A stretch of DNA of 5,679 nt from JACMIU01 sp043763605 (GTDB lineage Bacteria > Armatimonadota > Armatimonadia > Armatimonadales > Armatimonadaceae), in NCBI GenBank assembly GCA_043763605.1, contig JAYULM010000571.1, positions 1 through 5,679 on the forward strand, read 5' to 3'. Under the pieces are notes generated by a model. It was not told the DNA's origin, did not search any database, and worked only from the letters and a program-made list of their open reading frames with translations. Made by a program: the position numbers and the translations under genes. This document shows, piece by piece, positions 5,459-5,679 of this stretch (within the stretch, counting starts at the first letter, position 1; every line of letters starts with the position of its first letter).

Positions 5459-5679
5459 ATGACTCTTCCGCCGCTGCTACGCTTTATCCTGCTCCGTCTC
5501 GCGCTCGCCGTGCCGACGCTATTGGCGATCTCGTTCCTGGTCTTCTTCGCCGCGTACCTGTCGCCCGCCGACCCGGTGGACATTCTGCTCGGGCAACGCG
5601 CCGCACCGGAAGCGAAGGCACGCACCCGGCACGAGTGGGGACTCGACCGCCCGCCGATGGTGCGCTACGCGGATTACGT
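5459..5679 (+). CDS. ABC transporter permease, DppB/OppB type (partial, N-terminal 73 codons)
   Basis: The frame from ATG 5459 runs off the window. It reads MTLPPLLRFILLRLALAVPT, then a hydrophobic stretch to about residue 33 that forms the first membrane helix, then LSPADPVDILLG, and ends with WGLDRPPMVRYADYV. This is the standard N-terminus of DppB/OppB/GsiC-type permeases (RRLLLAIPTLxGVS, LAPGDPxxxLLG, LGLDRPxxxRY). These proteins pair with a DppC-type permease, two ATPases and a solute-binding protein to import peptides, nickel or oligosaccharides across the cytoplasmic membrane. The substrate cannot be told from this fragment; the rest of the operon should lie downstream. The start is not backed by a Shine-Dalgarno, but the position fits the family and there is no better start codon nearby. 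The start is immediately preceded by the operator-like repeat, so expression is probably controlled at initiation. Confidence 0.9.
   Translation, partial: MTLPPLLRFILLRLALAVPTLLAISFLVFFAAYLSPADPVDILLGQRAAPEAKARTRHEWGLDRPPMVRYADY

Noticed and set aside
5383..5625. Minus-strand 80-codon frame at the right edge
   Set aside because: It overlaps the permease coding start, which has strong family motifs on the plus strand, and has no motif of its own.

Overview
The window is about 5.7 kb of moderately GC-rich bacterial chromosome, roughly 55-60 % GC by eye, with recognisable sigma-70-like -10 boxes (CATAAT, TATAAT). At least two genes lack a usable Shine-Dalgarno and may be read from leaderless or very short leaders. 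The gene families point to a free-living, non-proteobacterial lineage. They include an MrfA/YprA-type helicase with a C-terminal cysteine cluster, a DUF433 protein with a PIN-like partner, a NarL-type regulator and a SpoIIE-type phosphatase. Chloroflexota or Armatimonadota would fit, but this is only an impression; no rRNA or other taxonomic marker is present.

Left part, minus strand (1-1186): an intact NarL/FixJ response regulator (1186-464) is followed 169 bp later by the 5' end of a gene encoding a SpoIIE/PP2C-type Ser phosphatase C-terminal region (294 to beyond base 1). The phosphatase reading frame begins with a good ribosome binding site, yet it seems to lack the first half of the catalytic domain.

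Centre, plus strand (1348-4262): a full-length DEAD/DEAH-box helicase of the MrfA/YprA (DUF1998) type overlaps by an ATGA junction with an unrecognised 211-residue protein. The two are probably one transcript starting from a CATAAT promoter just in front of the helicase. The helicase and the regulator are divergent and share a 161-bp control region.

Right part, plus strand (4418-5679): an intact DUF433 antitoxin-like gene overlaps the start of a wrecked reading frame. That frame still shows PIN-like (DUF5615-type) partner signatures, but it has an in-frame TGA and several frameshifts. It is followed by about 350 bp without a recognisable gene, which contains a perfect 27-bp inverted repeat with a 6-base loop. 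The window ends in the first 73 codons of a DppB/OppB-type ABC transporter permease. Its TATAAT box lies between the arms of a perfect 8-bp inverted repeat, which suggests an operator.

The main points of interest are the decayed toxin-antitoxin-like pair beside a perfect hairpin, the operator-like palindrome at the permease promoter, the unknown partner of the MrfA-like helicase, and the apparently half-length phosphatase.
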